Positions 40,157-50,930 of a DNA stretch of 64,000 nt are shown one piece after another; position 1 is the stretch's first letter; each line of letters begins with the position of its first letter. Source of the DNA: an uncultured Pelagibacteraceae bacterium (GTDB lineage: Bacteria; Pseudomonadota; Alphaproteobacteria; Pelagibacterales; Pelagibacteraceae); the NCBI GenBank assembly GCA_902547825.1, contig CACCPE010000003.1, positions 1-64,000 on the forward strand. Reading direction: 5' to 3'. The position numbers were made by a program, and so were the translations under genes. The notes beneath the pieces were generated by a model. It ran no database searches. It was given only the letters and a program-made list of their open reading frames with translations, and was not told the origin of the DNA.

Positions 40157-40411
40157 ATGCCAAATACAAAATCAGCAATTAGAAGAGTGAGACGGGTAAA
40201 AAAACAGACCCAGATTAATAGAATTAGAAAAAGTAAGTATAAAAACGCCATAAAGCAAATGGAACTGTTGCTTAGATCAAAAGATAAAGAGAAATTAAAA
40301 AAATATTTTTCAAAATTTCAATCAATTCTAATGCAGGTTGCTAAAACAAAAATTATAAGCAAAAAAACTGCAGCAAGAAAAATTTCAAGAATTTCAAAAA
40401 TAATTAGCTAA
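40157..40411 (+). CDS. rpsT: 30S ribosomal protein S20
   Basis: Small basic 16S-binding protein of the 30S subunit. MPNTKSAIRRVRRVKKQTQI opens the three-helix bundle, and the C-terminus ISKKTAARKISRISKII matches the S20 end. The length of 84 aa is normal. It precedes dnaA, the rpsT-dnaA order found in many alphaproteobacteria, and has its own promoter 9 bases upstream. Confidence 0.96.
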   Translation: MPNTKSAIRRVRRVKKQTQINRIRKSKYKNAIKQMELLLRSKDKEKLKKYFSKFQSILMQVAKTKIISKKTAARKISRISKIIS

Positions 40412-40620
40412 ATTTACATTTCATAGTTGTTACTTTTTTAACTACATTTTGATTTTAAAAACTAAATATAGTTTCTTACTCAAGTTGCAAATTATTTATT
40501 TTTTTCCATCGCTACGATTATTCTACAACCGATCTTAAATTTTTTTTTTAATTACAACCTCCGAATAGTTGCAAAGAAGTTAAAAAGAAGATTAAAAAGA
40601 ATCTCTTAGTAAATAATTAC
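40412..40620 (+). other. rpsT-dnaA intergenic region, likely dnaA control region
   Basis: At 209 bases it is the longest gene-free stretch in the window. It holds two copies of GTTGCAAA (near 40483 and 40568), purine-rich direct repeats (AAGAAG followed by TTAAAAAG-like units) just before dnaA, and a weak promoter-like pair TTGCAA-N17-TTAAAA. I find no convincing DnaA box (TTATCCACA) and no tRNA fold. It may be regulatory for dnaA; I do not call it an origin. Confidence 0.4.
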
Positions 40621-42009
40621 ATGGATAAAATAATTAAAAAACAAAACGTTTATGTTTCAGAAGAGGAAAAAACATTAAACTGGGTTGAAATCCAAAATTC
40701 ATTTAAAAAAACTTTTGGAAATGAAATATACAATAGCTGGCTGCAAAAAATTTCTTTAATTAAAGAATATAACGATTTTTTAGTGCTAGGTGTTCCCACA
40801 AGATTTTTCAGAGATTGGATTGTTTCTAGATATTTAGATAAGATTTTAGAACAGGTAAAAAGCTTCAAGTTAAGCCTAAACAGGATAGAATTTAAAATAA
40901 TAGAGGAGACAAAGCAAAATCAAGAGATAATCAAAATCAATGAGCTCAATAAAGTAACCGAAATCAAGGACTCAATACTTAATTACAATAGACTAAACCC
41001 TAGTTTAAATTTTAACAACTTTATTAAAGGCAGCAGTAATGAAATTGCATTGTCTTATTCAAAAAAAGTTTGTGAGCAATTATCCCGTTATAATCCATTA
41101 TATCTTTGTGGTGGAGTTGGTTTAGGAAAAACTCACCTCTTAAATGCTATAGGGTTAGAATTACAAAATGAGAATAATGTTATGTTTATATCTGCTGAAA
41201 GATTTATGTATCACTTTATCAAATCAATTAAAAAAAACGACATGGTCAATTTTAAAGATTTTTTTAGAAAATCTTCTGTATTTATTATTGATGATATTCA
41301 ATTTATTAGTGGAAAAGAGAGCCTACAAGAAGAGTTTTTTCACACATTTAACAGCCTTATGGACAAAGGCTCACAAATAATCATATCATCTGATAGAGCT
41401 CCCATGAAGCTTGAGAGAATTCAAGAGAGAATTAAATCAAGACTAGCCGGAGGACTGGTGGTTGATATTGAAACTCCTGACCTAGATTTAAAGATAAAAA
41501 TTATCAAAAAAAAGATTGAGGAAATTGAAAATCAATTTAAAGAAAATATAAATTTAAACGATGAAGTAATTAGCTATATAGCTAGTGAAAGCAAAACTAA
41601 CATTAGAGAATTGATAGGTGTTTTGAACCGAGTTATAGCTTTTAGTAGAGTTCATAATAAAATTCTGAATATAAGTGATTGCAAGAATATTTTAAAAGAT
41701 GCTTTTAATCAAATAAGAATTATCACCGTAGATAAAATTCAAACTATAGTTTCTAATTACTACAATATTCCTTTAAGTGAAATGCTTTCTCAAAGAAGAT
41801 CGCGCCCGTTAGCAAGACCTAGGCAAGTAGCTATGTATTTAGCAAAAAAATTAACAACAAGATCATTACCAGAAATTGGAAGAAGATTTGCGAACCGTGA
41901 CCATACAACAGTGATACATGCTGTAAAAACTATCACTCGACTTTCAGATCAAGACGACGAAATGAAAAAAAATATAAATCAGATAAAAAGTCTTTTGTTA
42001 GAACAATAA
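40621..42009 (+). CDS. dnaA: chromosomal replication initiator DnaA
   Basis: AAA+ protein that opens the replication origin. The 462 aa sequence has the N-terminal helicase-loading domain (WVEIQNSFKKTFGNEIYNSW), Walker A CGGVGLGKTHLLNAIG, Walker B SVFIIDDIQF, and the DNA-binding domain IV with RRSRPLARPRQVAMYLAKKL and the signature NRDHTTVIHAVKTI. dnaN follows 3 bases later. Confidence 0.98.
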   Translation: MDKIIKKQNVYVSEEEKTLNWVEIQNSFKKTFGNEIYNSWLQKISLIKEYNDFLVLGVPTRFFRDWIVSRYLDKILEQVKSFKLSLNRIEFKIIEETKQNQEIIKINELNKVTEIKDSILNYNRLNPSLNFNNFIKGSSNEIALSYSKKVCEQLSRYNPLYLCGGVGLGKTHLLNAIGLELQNENNVMFISAERFMYHFIKSIKKNDMVNFKDFFRKSSVFIIDDIQFISGKESLQEEFFHTFNSLMDKGSQIIISSDRAPMKLERIQERIKSRLAGGLVVDIETPDLDLKIKIIKKKIEEIENQFKENINLNDEVISYIASESKTNIRELIGVLNRVIAFSRVHNKILNISDCKNILKDAFNQIRIITVDKIQTIVSNYYNIPLSEMLSQRRSRPLARPRQVAMYLAKKLTTRSLPEIGRRFANRDHTTVIHAVKTITRLSDQDDEMKKNINQIKSLLLEQ

Positions 42010-42012
42010 GAC

Positions 42013-43128
42013 ATGCAATTTGTAATTAAAAGAGACACTTTATTAAAATCACTAAATTTTGTTCAAGGCATAGTTGAAAAGAAAAATACTTTACCAATTC
42101 TATCAAATGTTTTAATTCAACTCAAAAATAAGAAACTTTCAATTATAGCGACAGACTTAGACATAATTTTTTATGACGAGATAACAGATGTTAAAGTCTT
42201 AAATGAAGGTAGCACCACAACCTCTGCAGCAATACTTTATGACATATTAAGAAAAATCTCATCAAACTCAGAACTTAATTTCGATTTGAAGTCTGAAAAT
42301 AAATTAAGTCTTAAAAGTCAAAACTCAGATTTTAATTTATTATGTTTGCCAACTGATAATTTTCCCACTTTTACGGACGAATTTGAAGATCAAGAGATAT
42401 TAATAGATAATAAGAAATTTCTAAAATTATTAAATAAAACAAGAATTTCAATTTCAAATGACGATACAAGACATTATCTAAATGGAATCTTTATACATTT
42501 AACAGAGGCCCATGGAAGAAATTTTTTGACAGGGGTGGCGACTGACAGTCATAGATTATCCTCATGTAGTTTAGAAGTAGAAAATATAGATAACTTTTCA
42601 CCCTTAATTCTTCCAAGAAAAACAGTGTTTCAGTTGTGCTCGTTGTTAACTGAGAATAGTGATAAATTAGTAATCCAAACCAGTGAGAATAAAATTAGAT
42701 TTTCACTAGGAAAAATGAAATTAATTTCTAAAGTTATAGATGGTAAATTTCCAGATTACAAAAAAGTTGTTCCAGTTAACAACGATAAAGTTTTAACAGT
42801 TTCATCGAAAGATTTTATCAGCTCAATAGAGAGAGTAGCAAGTGTATCTTTAGATGGAAAAGAGGGTGTAAAACTATCTATAAACAAAGATAATGTTCAA
42901 CTTTCTGTGAATAGTGCAAATTCAGGAGAAGGAAATGAAATTATCAAAGCAGATTTTAATTCAGGAAAATTAAACATTAGTTTTAATTCAAAATATTTAA
43001 TTGATATTGCTTCTGAAGTTGAAGATAAAAAACTTAAAATAAATTTAAAAGATTCTGTTTCCCCTGTGTTAATAGAGGATTTTTCTGATAAGAATAGCTA
43101 TTATGTTATAATGCCAATGAAAATCTAA
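42013..43128 (+). CDS. dnaN: DNA polymerase III beta subunit (sliding clamp)
   Basis: Ring-shaped processivity clamp. MQFVIKRDTLLKSLNFVQGI, the segment TLPILSNVLIQ, VATDSHRLSS in the middle domain and the C-terminal SYYVIMPMKI (protein-binding pocket and MPM-[KR]-[IL] end) are diagnostic. The length of 371 aa is normal. It is co-directional with dnaA. The stop codon is part of a predicted AT-rich terminator stem, and recF does not follow. Confidence 0.97.
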   Translation: MQFVIKRDTLLKSLNFVQGIVEKKNTLPILSNVLIQLKNKKLSIIATDLDIIFYDEITDVKVLNEGSTTTSAAILYDILRKISSNSELNFDLKSENKLSLKSQNSDFNLLCLPTDNFPTFTDEFEDQEILIDNKKFLKLLNKTRISISNDDTRHYLNGIFIHLTEAHGRNFLTGVATDSHRLSSCSLEVENIDNFSPLILPRKTVFQLCSLLTENSDKLVIQTSENKIRFSLGKMKLISKVIDGKFPDYKKVVPVNNDKVLTVSSKDFISSIERVASVSLDGKEGVKLSINKDNVQLSVNSANSGEGNEIIKADFNSGKLNISFNSKYLIDIASEVEDKKLKINLKDSVSPVLIEDFSDKNSYYVIMPMKI

Positions 43129-43155
43129 TTTTAGTTAAAAATAGATTTTTTTTTT
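43120..43155 (+). terminator. AT-rich intrinsic terminator overlapping the dnaN stop
   Basis: AAAATCTA (43120-43127) pairs with TAGATTTT (43142-43149); an inner TTTT/AAAA pair flanks an AGTT loop, with one A-A mismatch between. Ten T follow from 43146. Only one G-C pair is present, so the stem is weak by E. coli standards, but the U tract is long. The dnaN TAA lies within the left arm and its edge. Confidence 0.5.
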
Positions 43156-43156
43156 A

Positions 43157-43170
43157 TTTTGAGCTCAAAA
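43157..43170. repeat. 14-bp perfect palindrome in the dnaN-gyrB gap
   Basis: TTTTGAGCTCAAAA, with no central spacer, located just after the dnaN terminator and about 100 bases before gyrB. It could be a protein-binding site or a remnant of terminator structure; no T run follows it on the plus strand. Confidence 0.4.
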
Positions 43171-43253
43171 CTGTTGCTATTAAATAATTCTGGGCCCTCA
43201 AGCTATAGATACGTTTTATCTTGTATTAAAAAAATGGTATATTTGTTTGTCCT

Positions 43254-45325
<2,072 letters not shown>

Positions 45326-45330
45326 ATATA

Positions 45331-46614
45331 ATGAATTTTTCTACTCTTTTCCGCACAAAAGAGAACTTAAACTTAGATAAAAATACTCTCACAATTTTAA
45401 GATATATAGCTATTTTTGGCCAGTTTTTAGCAATAGGTATTGTTTATTATTTTTTAAATTTGCCATTTCCGATTATTGAGAGTTATATAATTATTTCACT
45501 TGGTTTAGTCACAAATTTGTATCTTCAATTTGGTGTTAAAATTAATCAACTTAAAGATTTCTACGCAGCCCCTTTTCTGCTATACGATTTGATACAGTTA
45601 AGTGCACTTCTTTATCTAACAGGGGGAATATTTAATCCTTTCTCTTTTTTATTGGTAATTCCAGCTATAGTTTCATCAACATTTTTAAGTATGGGAACCA
45701 CAATTATTTTAGGTTTTATTACATCAATACTTTTATTAACTATCTCATTTTTTCATTTACCTCTTCCAGGAGAGGATATGAATTTGTTACATTTTCCAAA
45801 TTTTTATAAGAATGGAATTATAATCTCTATTTTAATTGGTTTAATATTTTTAAGTTATTTCGGTATTCGATTTTCGGGAGAAAAAAAAAAGACAGAGGAA
45901 GCTTTTAAAAAACTTCAAGAAGTGATTTATAAAGAATATGAATTAGAGTCCCTAGGAGGTCAAGCAGCAGCAGCAGCACATTCACTTGGAACACCCTTAG
46001 CTACAATCAGTGTTGTTGCGAAAGAATTAAAAAAAGAAATCGGAAATGATAGTGATTTTTCAAAAGATATTGATCTACTGATAAGTCAATCAAAAAGATG
46101 TAGTGAAATTTTGAAAAGAATTTCGAAAAAACAGATAGAAGAAGATAAATTTTTTAGCTCAACTAAATTGGAACATTTACTCGAAGAAATCATCAGTTCT
46201 TTTAAAGAAACTTCCTCTAAAAAAATTAATTTAGTATCTAATAATGATAAAAATAAAATTGATATCCAGAGGTCAGCAGAAATGATCTATGGCTTAAGAA
46301 ATTTTATAGGTAATGCGATTAAATTTTCGAAAAGCAAAGTTAATATTTTTCTTTCGAGTGATGAGAAAGAAATCAAAATTACAGTTAACGATGACGGTCC
46401 AGGATTTCCAAAGGATATAGTCAAGAAATTAGGAGAACCTTATATAAAATCTAGATCATTGGAATTAAATACGAACTCAGGTCTTGGTCTTGGAACTTTC
46501 TTGGGTAAAACTTTATTAGAGAGGCAAAATGCTAAACTAATATTTAAAGATGATAAGAATTTAGGTGGAGCTTCTGTTGTAATTAGGTGGTCTCCTAAAA
46601 ATATTTTAGTATAA
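45331..46614 (+). CDS. regB: redox-sensing histidine kinase RegB/PrrB
   Basis: Membrane sensor of the global RegB-RegA redox system, which reads the quinone pool and oxygen state. Six membrane helices fill residues about 20-180. The quinone-binding heptapeptide GGIFNPF is at 98-104. The phosphorylated histidine is H217 in QAAAAAHSLGTPLATI, the RegB-type H-box. The redox-active cysteine is C257 in SQSKRCSEILKRIS. The ATPase domain has NFIGNAIKFSK, DDGPGFP and GLGLGTFLGKTLLE. Its partner RegA is 4.3 kb away at 50931-51503, on the same strand across the polyamine operon. Confidence 0.93.
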   Translation: MNFSTLFRTKENLNLDKNTLTILRYIAIFGQFLAIGIVYYFLNLPFPIIESYIIISLGLVTNLYLQFGVKINQLKDFYAAPFLLYDLIQLSALLYLTGGIFNPFSFLLVIPAIVSSTFLSMGTTIILGFITSILLLTISFFHLPLPGEDMNLLHFPNFYKNGIIISILIGLIFLSYFGIRFSGEKKKTEEAFKKLQEVIYKEYELESLGGQAAAAAHSLGTPLATISVVAKELKKEIGNDSDFSKDIDLLISQSKRCSEILKRISKKQIEEDKFFSSTKLEHLLEEIISSFKETSSKKINLVSNNDKNKIDIQRSAEMIYGLRNFIGNAIKFSKSKVNIFLSSDEKEIKITVNDDGPGFPKDIVKKLGEPYIKSRSLELNTNSGLGLGTFLGKTLLERQNAKLIFKDDKNLGGASVVIRWSPKNILV

Positions 46615-46622
46615 AATAAAAA

Positions 46623-47669
46623 TTATTTTGGTTCTTGTTGTGTTAAACAATGAATTGCCCCAAAACCCCAAATTAATTCAGAACAATCTATTGGAACAAT
46701 TTTCCTATTTTTAAATTCCTTTTTAAAAATTTTTATTACTATTTTATCATTCGGGTCATTAAAAGTAGGTAACAAAACGCAATTATTCAGGATATAAAAG
46801 TTAAGGTATGATGCCGGTACTCTCACTTTATTTATGTAAATAGGTCTAGGCATTGGAATTTTTCTAATTTTTATTTGTGATAATTTAATTTTGATCTTTT
46901 TTAAAATTTTAAAGTTTTCATCGAGATTTTTGTAATTTTTGTCTTTTTTATTATTTTCGTAAGCAAGAAAAACCTTATTAGTATTAACAAATCTAGCAAT
47001 ATCATCAACGTGACCATGAGTGTCATCTCCTTCGATACCTTTATTAAGCCAAATAACCTTTTTTGTCCCAAAAAATTTTCTAAAAATGTAATTATAATCT
47101 TTTATTTTTAAGAAAGAATTTCTTTGTTGAATTTTACTTAATAAGCATTCTTTTGTTGTAAGTAGTAAACCTTTACCATTAACATCAATCGATCCCCCCT
47201 CAAGAACTATTGATTTTTTTTTAAATTTAGGACTTATTGTATTTACTTTGTAATGTTTTTTTATTCTTAAAGTGACTTTGTTATCTGCTCTATAATTTTT
47301 GTATTTAGCCCAACCATTAAATTTCCAATTTAATATTACATTTCGATTGTTTTTATCTTTAATAAATATCGGTCCTGTATCTCTCATCCATACTCTATTT
47401 GTTTTACAAATTATGAATTTTATATTATTTAATTTTGCATTATTTTTTTTTAGTAATTTTTTAATTGTTTTCTTAGATTTAAAATTTTTTATTAAAAGAT
47501 TTAACTCTTGATACTCTGAGATTTTAGAAATTATTTGAGCAAATACTCTAGGAATATATTTAAATTTGCCTGGCCAATCACTTTTATTATAAGGCCACCC
47601 TATTAATGTAGATTGTTGTTTTTCCCACTCAGCTGGCATCCTGAAAAAGGAATTAATTTTTCTAGGCAT
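46623..47669 (-). CDS. aguA: agmatine deiminase
   Basis: Converts agmatine to N-carbamoylputrescine and ammonia. The 348 aa guanidino-modifying (penta-repeat) fold protein has MPAEWEKQQSTLIGWPYN, RVWMRDTGPIF, EGGSIDVNGKGLLLTT, EGDDTHGHVDDIARF and the nucleophilic cysteine in FGAIHCLTQQEP at the C-terminus. It is the last gene of the polyamine operon, overlapping aguB by 8 bases, and converges on regB. A putrescine-forming role follows from the neighbouring amidase. Confidence 0.93.
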   Translation of the reverse strand: MPRKINSFFRMPAEWEKQQSTLIGWPYNKSDWPGKFKYIPRVFAQIISKISEYQELNLLIKNFKSKKTIKKLLKKNNAKLNNIKFIICKTNRVWMRDTGPIFIKDKNNRNVILNWKFNGWAKYKNYRADNKVTLRIKKHYKVNTISPKFKKKSIVLEGGSIDVNGKGLLLTTKECLLSKIQQRNSFLKIKDYNYIFRKFFGTKKVIWLNKGIEGDDTHGHVDDIARFVNTNKVFLAYENNKKDKNYKNLDENFKILKKIKIKLSQIKIRKIPMPRPIYINKVRVPASYLNFYILNNCVLLPTFNDPNDKIVIKIFKKEFKNRKIVPIDCSELIWGFGAIHCLTQQEPK

Positions 47670-48537
47670 CTATTGGATTTTTGAGTAGTCCTTTATAATA
47701 GTCTATTCTTCTATCTCTAAAAAAAGGCCAATGTTGCCTTGAGTTTTCTACTTTTCTAAAATCAATTTCACAAATTAAAATGTTTTCTTTTAAATTGGCT
47801 TTTTTAACAACTTTACCACTTGGATCAAATATTACACTATTGCCCCAGAACTCTATCTTTTTATTACCTTGTTTTTCAATTCCAACTCTATTTATTGCGG
47901 CAACATAAATACCATTAGCTATGGCATGAGATCTCTGAATAGAAAGCCATGATTGGAGTTGTGCTTTACCAAATTTTTTTTTTTCTTTTGGGTGCCATCC
48001 AATAGCAGTTGGATAAAAAATAATTTCTGCTCCTTTAAGTGCAGTTAATCTTGCTGCCTCAGGAAACCATTGATCCCAGCAAATTAAAGTTCCTAAATTT
48101 CCTTCTGAAGTTTTAAAAGATTTAAAACCTAAATCTCCAGGAGTAAAATAAAACTTCTCGTAAAATTGTGGATCATCAGGAATATGCATCTTTCTATATT
48201 TTCCCAAAATTTTACCTTTCTCGTTAATTACAATAATACTATTGTGATAAAGCCCAGAAGTTTTCTTTTCAAATAACGAAATTATTAAAATTATTTTGAG
48301 TTTTTTAGCAAGAGTAGAAAATAAATTACTACTAGGCCCTGGTATTTTCTCAGCGAAATTAAAGTTTTTATGATTTTCAGTTTGACAAAAATATTTTGTT
48401 AAAAATAACTCAGGTAAGCAAATAATTTTTGCACCTCTTTTTGCCGACATATTAATTTTATTGATAGCATTACGAATATTTTTTTTCGGATCAAATGACA
48501 TTTTCATCTGAACTAATGCTATCTTTGTTTTACCCAT
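47662..48537 (-). CDS. aguB: N-carbamoylputrescine amidase
   Basis: Nitrilase-superfamily enzyme hydrolysing N-carbamoylputrescine to putrescine, CO2 and ammonia. The Glu-Lys-Cys triad is in CLPELFLTKYF, GKYRKMHIPDDP and GTLICWDQWFPEAARL. SIQRSHAIANGIYVAAINRVG and FWGNSVIFDPSG are typical of AguB. The length of 291 aa is normal. It lies between the deoxyhypusine-synthase-like gene and aguA. Confidence 0.93.
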   Translation of the reverse strand: MGKTKIALVQMKMSFDPKKNIRNAINKINMSAKRGAKIICLPELFLTKYFCQTENHKNFNFAEKIPGPSSNLFSTLAKKLKIILIISLFEKKTSGLYHNSIIVINEKGKILGKYRKMHIPDDPQFYEKFYFTPGDLGFKSFKTSEGNLGTLICWDQWFPEAARLTALKGAEIIFYPTAIGWHPKEKKKFGKAQLQSWLSIQRSHAIANGIYVAAINRVGIEKQGNKKIEFWGNSVIFDPSGKVVKKANLKENILICEIDFRKVENSRQHWPFFRDRRIDYYKGLLKNPIDA

Positions 48538-48542
48538 TGTAT

Positions 48543-49589
48543 TTAATTAAATAAATTTTGAAAATTTCTTTTTTGCCTTGCTTGCCAATGTTTACGATGA
48601 TAGGCATCGCTTGCTATTAGGGGCAATACACTTGTAGCCTCAGCGAATACCATTTGCTCCTTCGTAACATCCACTTTTCCCCATGAGCTTGCTTCTTTTA
48701 GAGTAGAACTACTACAAGCTCCATCTCTCGTATCAGCCACAGTTATTTGAATAGCATATTTATGCATATCTACTTTTTTACCTAATAATTCCGCACAAAC
48801 TACGGTATCCTGAATAAAATTTTTGGGCACCCCACCTCCAACCATTAACAATCCCGATTGTTTTGATTTGAGTTTAATTTCAGTTAATTCTCTGAACTCT
48901 CTAATAGAGTCTATAGTTATATGATTTTTAGGATTCTGTTCTTGGTGCATAACTAGACCAAATCCTGCTGAACTATCTGTAAAAGCTGGGCAAAAAATTG
49001 GAACATTGTTGTCATAAGCTGATTCTATTAATGACTCTTTTTTTTTTGAATTTTTCTTTAAATATTTTCCAAGTTCTTTTATAAACTCTCTTGATGTAAA
49101 TGGCTTTGGTTCAAGTGAATTCGCAATTTCACAAATAGTCTTATCACATGCTTGTAGCTCCTCTTCATCTATGTAGGTGTCATATATTCTATCAATATAG
49201 TTATTTCTTAATTCAGTATCATCTTGAAATTGAGATCCTTGATAATGTTTAAATCCTAGAGCCTCAAAAAAATCCATATCTATAATAGAGGCGCCTGTTG
49301 CAACTATAGCATCGATCATATTATGTTTTACTAAATCAGTGTACAGGTCCATACATCCTCCTGCCGATGTAGATCCTGCTAATGTTAAAAAAATTGAACA
49401 ATCCTTGTCCGCAAGCATCTCATTATAAATACCTGCTGCTCTGGCTGTATCCCTAGAAGTAAAAGACATTTTGCTCATACCTTCAATAATTTTACGAGCA
49501 TCGAAAGATTTTATGTCAATATGTTCAACCGGAGAATTAAGTAGAGATTTTTTATTGTGTCCGATATTCGGAACATTTTTTTTACTCAT
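48543..49589 (-). CDS. deoxyhypusine-synthase-like protein (putative homospermidine-type synthase)
   Basis: A 348 aa member of the deoxyhypusine synthase family: FLTLAGSTSAGGCMDLYTDL, VATGASIIDMDFFEAL, FCPAFTDSSAGFG and EASSWGKVDV, where the lysine of W-G-K corresponds to the catalytic lysine of eukaryotic enzymes. FAEATSVLPLIASDAY ends the core. Bacteria have no eIF5A, so the protein substrate is absent; related bacterial enzymes transfer the aminobutyl group to putrescine, giving homospermidine. The operon neighbours (PLP decarboxylase upstream, two putrescine-forming enzymes downstream) support such a role. Start and upstream stop share one base. Confidence 0.82.
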   Translation of the reverse strand: MSKKNVPNIGHNKKSLLNSPVEHIDIKSFDARKIIEGMSKMSFTSRDTARAAGIYNEMLADKDCSIFLTLAGSTSAGGCMDLYTDLVKHNMIDAIVATGASIIDMDFFEALGFKHYQGSQFQDDTELRNNYIDRIYDTYIDEEELQACDKTICEIANSLEPKPFTSREFIKELGKYLKKNSKKKESLIESAYDNNVPIFCPAFTDSSAGFGLVMHQEQNPKNHITIDSIREFRELTEIKLKSKQSGLLMVGGGVPKNFIQDTVVCAELLGKKVDMHKYAIQITVADTRDGACSSSTLKEASSWGKVDVTKEQMVFAEATSVLPLIASDAYHRKHWQARQKRNFQNLFN

Positions 49590-50770
49590 TAAGCTACTAA
49601 AGAACCAACCTTATCATTCATACTATCGTACATAGATATGATTGGTTTGTCACTTAATTCATGAATTTCATTTGAGTAAAAACCATTGAAGTTTGTTCTA
49701 AAGGTAAGACTGTAAGCACCTAACTGACCTAGTTCTATATAATCTCCTTCTTTAATATTATTTGGTAACAAAAAAGGACCTTTCATATAATCTAACCCAT
49801 CACAAGTAGGTCCAAAAAAACTGAAGGCAGTAAGCTTTTTTGACTGAACTCTTCCATCTGTAATCATTTTTGACGGTAAAATAAAATTTGGTGCACCTGC
49901 ATCAAATAAAGATCCATAAGTTCCATCATTGATATAAAGATTATTTTTTTTTCTTAAAATAACTTTAACAATTGTAGACCCGCTCTCCGCTACAAGAGAC
50001 CTTCCTGGCTCACAGATTATTTCAGGCAATTTTTTAAGTTTTAAATTGATAAGTTCTCTTTTAATTTCATCCATGTAATTAATTAATGGTTCAGGATTTA
50101 GATCTGGATAAACAGAAGGGAAACCACCACCGACATTGATTGTGTTTGGGATTATCTTTGTCTTTTTAATGATATTTCCTATTTCACGTATACCCTTTGA
50201 GTAAGAAATTTTATGCATACATTGAGAACCAACGTGAAAACTTATTCCAAGTTTTCTTGAATGCTCATTACATAATCTCACTAAGCCCAAAGCTTCAGAT
50301 GGAAGAGCACCAAATTTTCTTGATAAATCAATTTCTGCATGTTCATTCGAAATGGCAATTCTTACGAATAATTCTAAATCTTTAGCCTGTTTAGTTGCAT
50401 CTAAAATCTTTCTTAACTCATCTTTACTATCCAGAGAGAAACTTTTGACACCGTAGTCAAAGTAAGCTGAAGAAATACTATTTTTACTTTTAATAGTATG
50501 CATGAAGTGTAACTTAGAATCTGATTTAATTTTTTTAATAATCTTAATTTCATTTAAAGAAGCGACATCAAACTCATTAATGCCATTATTAATTATTTGT
50601 TTAATAATTTTTTCGTTTGGATTTGTTTTTACGGCATAGAGTATTTTTCCAGGAAAATTCTCTTTAAAAAATTTTACAGATTTTTTAATCTCGTTTAGCC
50701 GTATGCAGTATACGGGGTAATCTGGTTGTAATGAGTTAACTAATTCGTTAACTGTTTTAAATTTTCCCAT
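49589..50770 (-). CDS. PLP-dependent ornithine/arginine-type decarboxylase (alanine racemase fold)
   Basis: A 393 aa fold-III decarboxylase. The PLP lysine is K48 in ILYAVKTNPNEK. FHVGSQC, NVGGGFPSVYPD and CEPGRSLVAESG form the cofactor site, and GPTCDGLDYM supplies the cysteine that crosses the dimer interface in eukaryotic-type ornithine decarboxylases. The LFDAGAP segment seems to keep the aspartate that in ornithine decarboxylase contacts the substrate's distal amine. Ornithine to putrescine is therefore my first choice. An arginine decarboxylase is the alternative, since aguA and aguB downstream need agmatine and a compact enzyme of this fold with that activity is known from a chlorella virus. 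First gene of the polyamine operon. Confidence 0.82.
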   Translation of the reverse strand: MGKFKTVNELVNSLQPDYPVYCIRLNEIKKSVKFFKENFPGKILYAVKTNPNEKIIKQIINNGINEFDVASLNEIKIIKKIKSDSKLHFMHTIKSKNSISSAYFDYGVKSFSLDSKDELRKILDATKQAKDLELFVRIAISNEHAEIDLSRKFGALPSEALGLVRLCNEHSRKLGISFHVGSQCMHKISYSKGIREIGNIIKKTKIIPNTINVGGGFPSVYPDLNPEPLINYMDEIKRELINLKLKKLPEIICEPGRSLVAESGSTIVKVILRKKNNLYINDGTYGSLFDAGAPNFILPSKMITDGRVQSKKLTAFSFFGPTCDGLDYMKGPFLLPNNIKEGDYIELGQLGAYSLTFRTNFNGFYSNEIHELSDKPIISMYDSMNDKVGSLVA

Positions 50771-50895
50771 TTCATGTGTCCCTCACGTTAAATTACACAA
50801 AGATTTTTTAAAAAATTTAATAAAAAAAACCTTATTATTTGGCATATAGGGCTATTTTTACTTTATGTAAAGAAAAAAAGGACATATTTGTCGTG

Positions 50896-50923
50896 TTGAA
50901 ATTCTTTCAATAGTGCTTATATG
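50896..50923 (+). promoter_or_regulatory. regA promoter with palindromic -35 region
   Basis: TTGAAA (50896-50901), 16 bases, TATATG (50918-50923), 7 bases before the regA ATG. The -35 is one arm of a perfect inverted repeat TTGAAA-TTC-TTTCAA (50896-50910), a likely operator overlapping the polymerase site. A second short repeat, GACA-TATT-TGTC, lies at 50881-50892. The 160-base gap between the polyamine operon and regA contains no gene. Confidence 0.5.
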
Positions 50924-50930
50924 AACTTCT

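Noticed and set aside
40412..40620. Possible replication origin upstream of dnaA
   Set aside because: No TTATCCACA-like boxes in clusters. The nearest match (TTATTCTACA near 40518) is single and poor, and alphaproteobacterial origins are often not at dnaA.
46615..46622. Inverted repeat AAAATAA-AAA-TTATTTT between regB and aguA as a bidirectional terminator
   Set aside because: All A-T, 7-bp arms and no T tract after it on either strand; too likely by chance at this composition.
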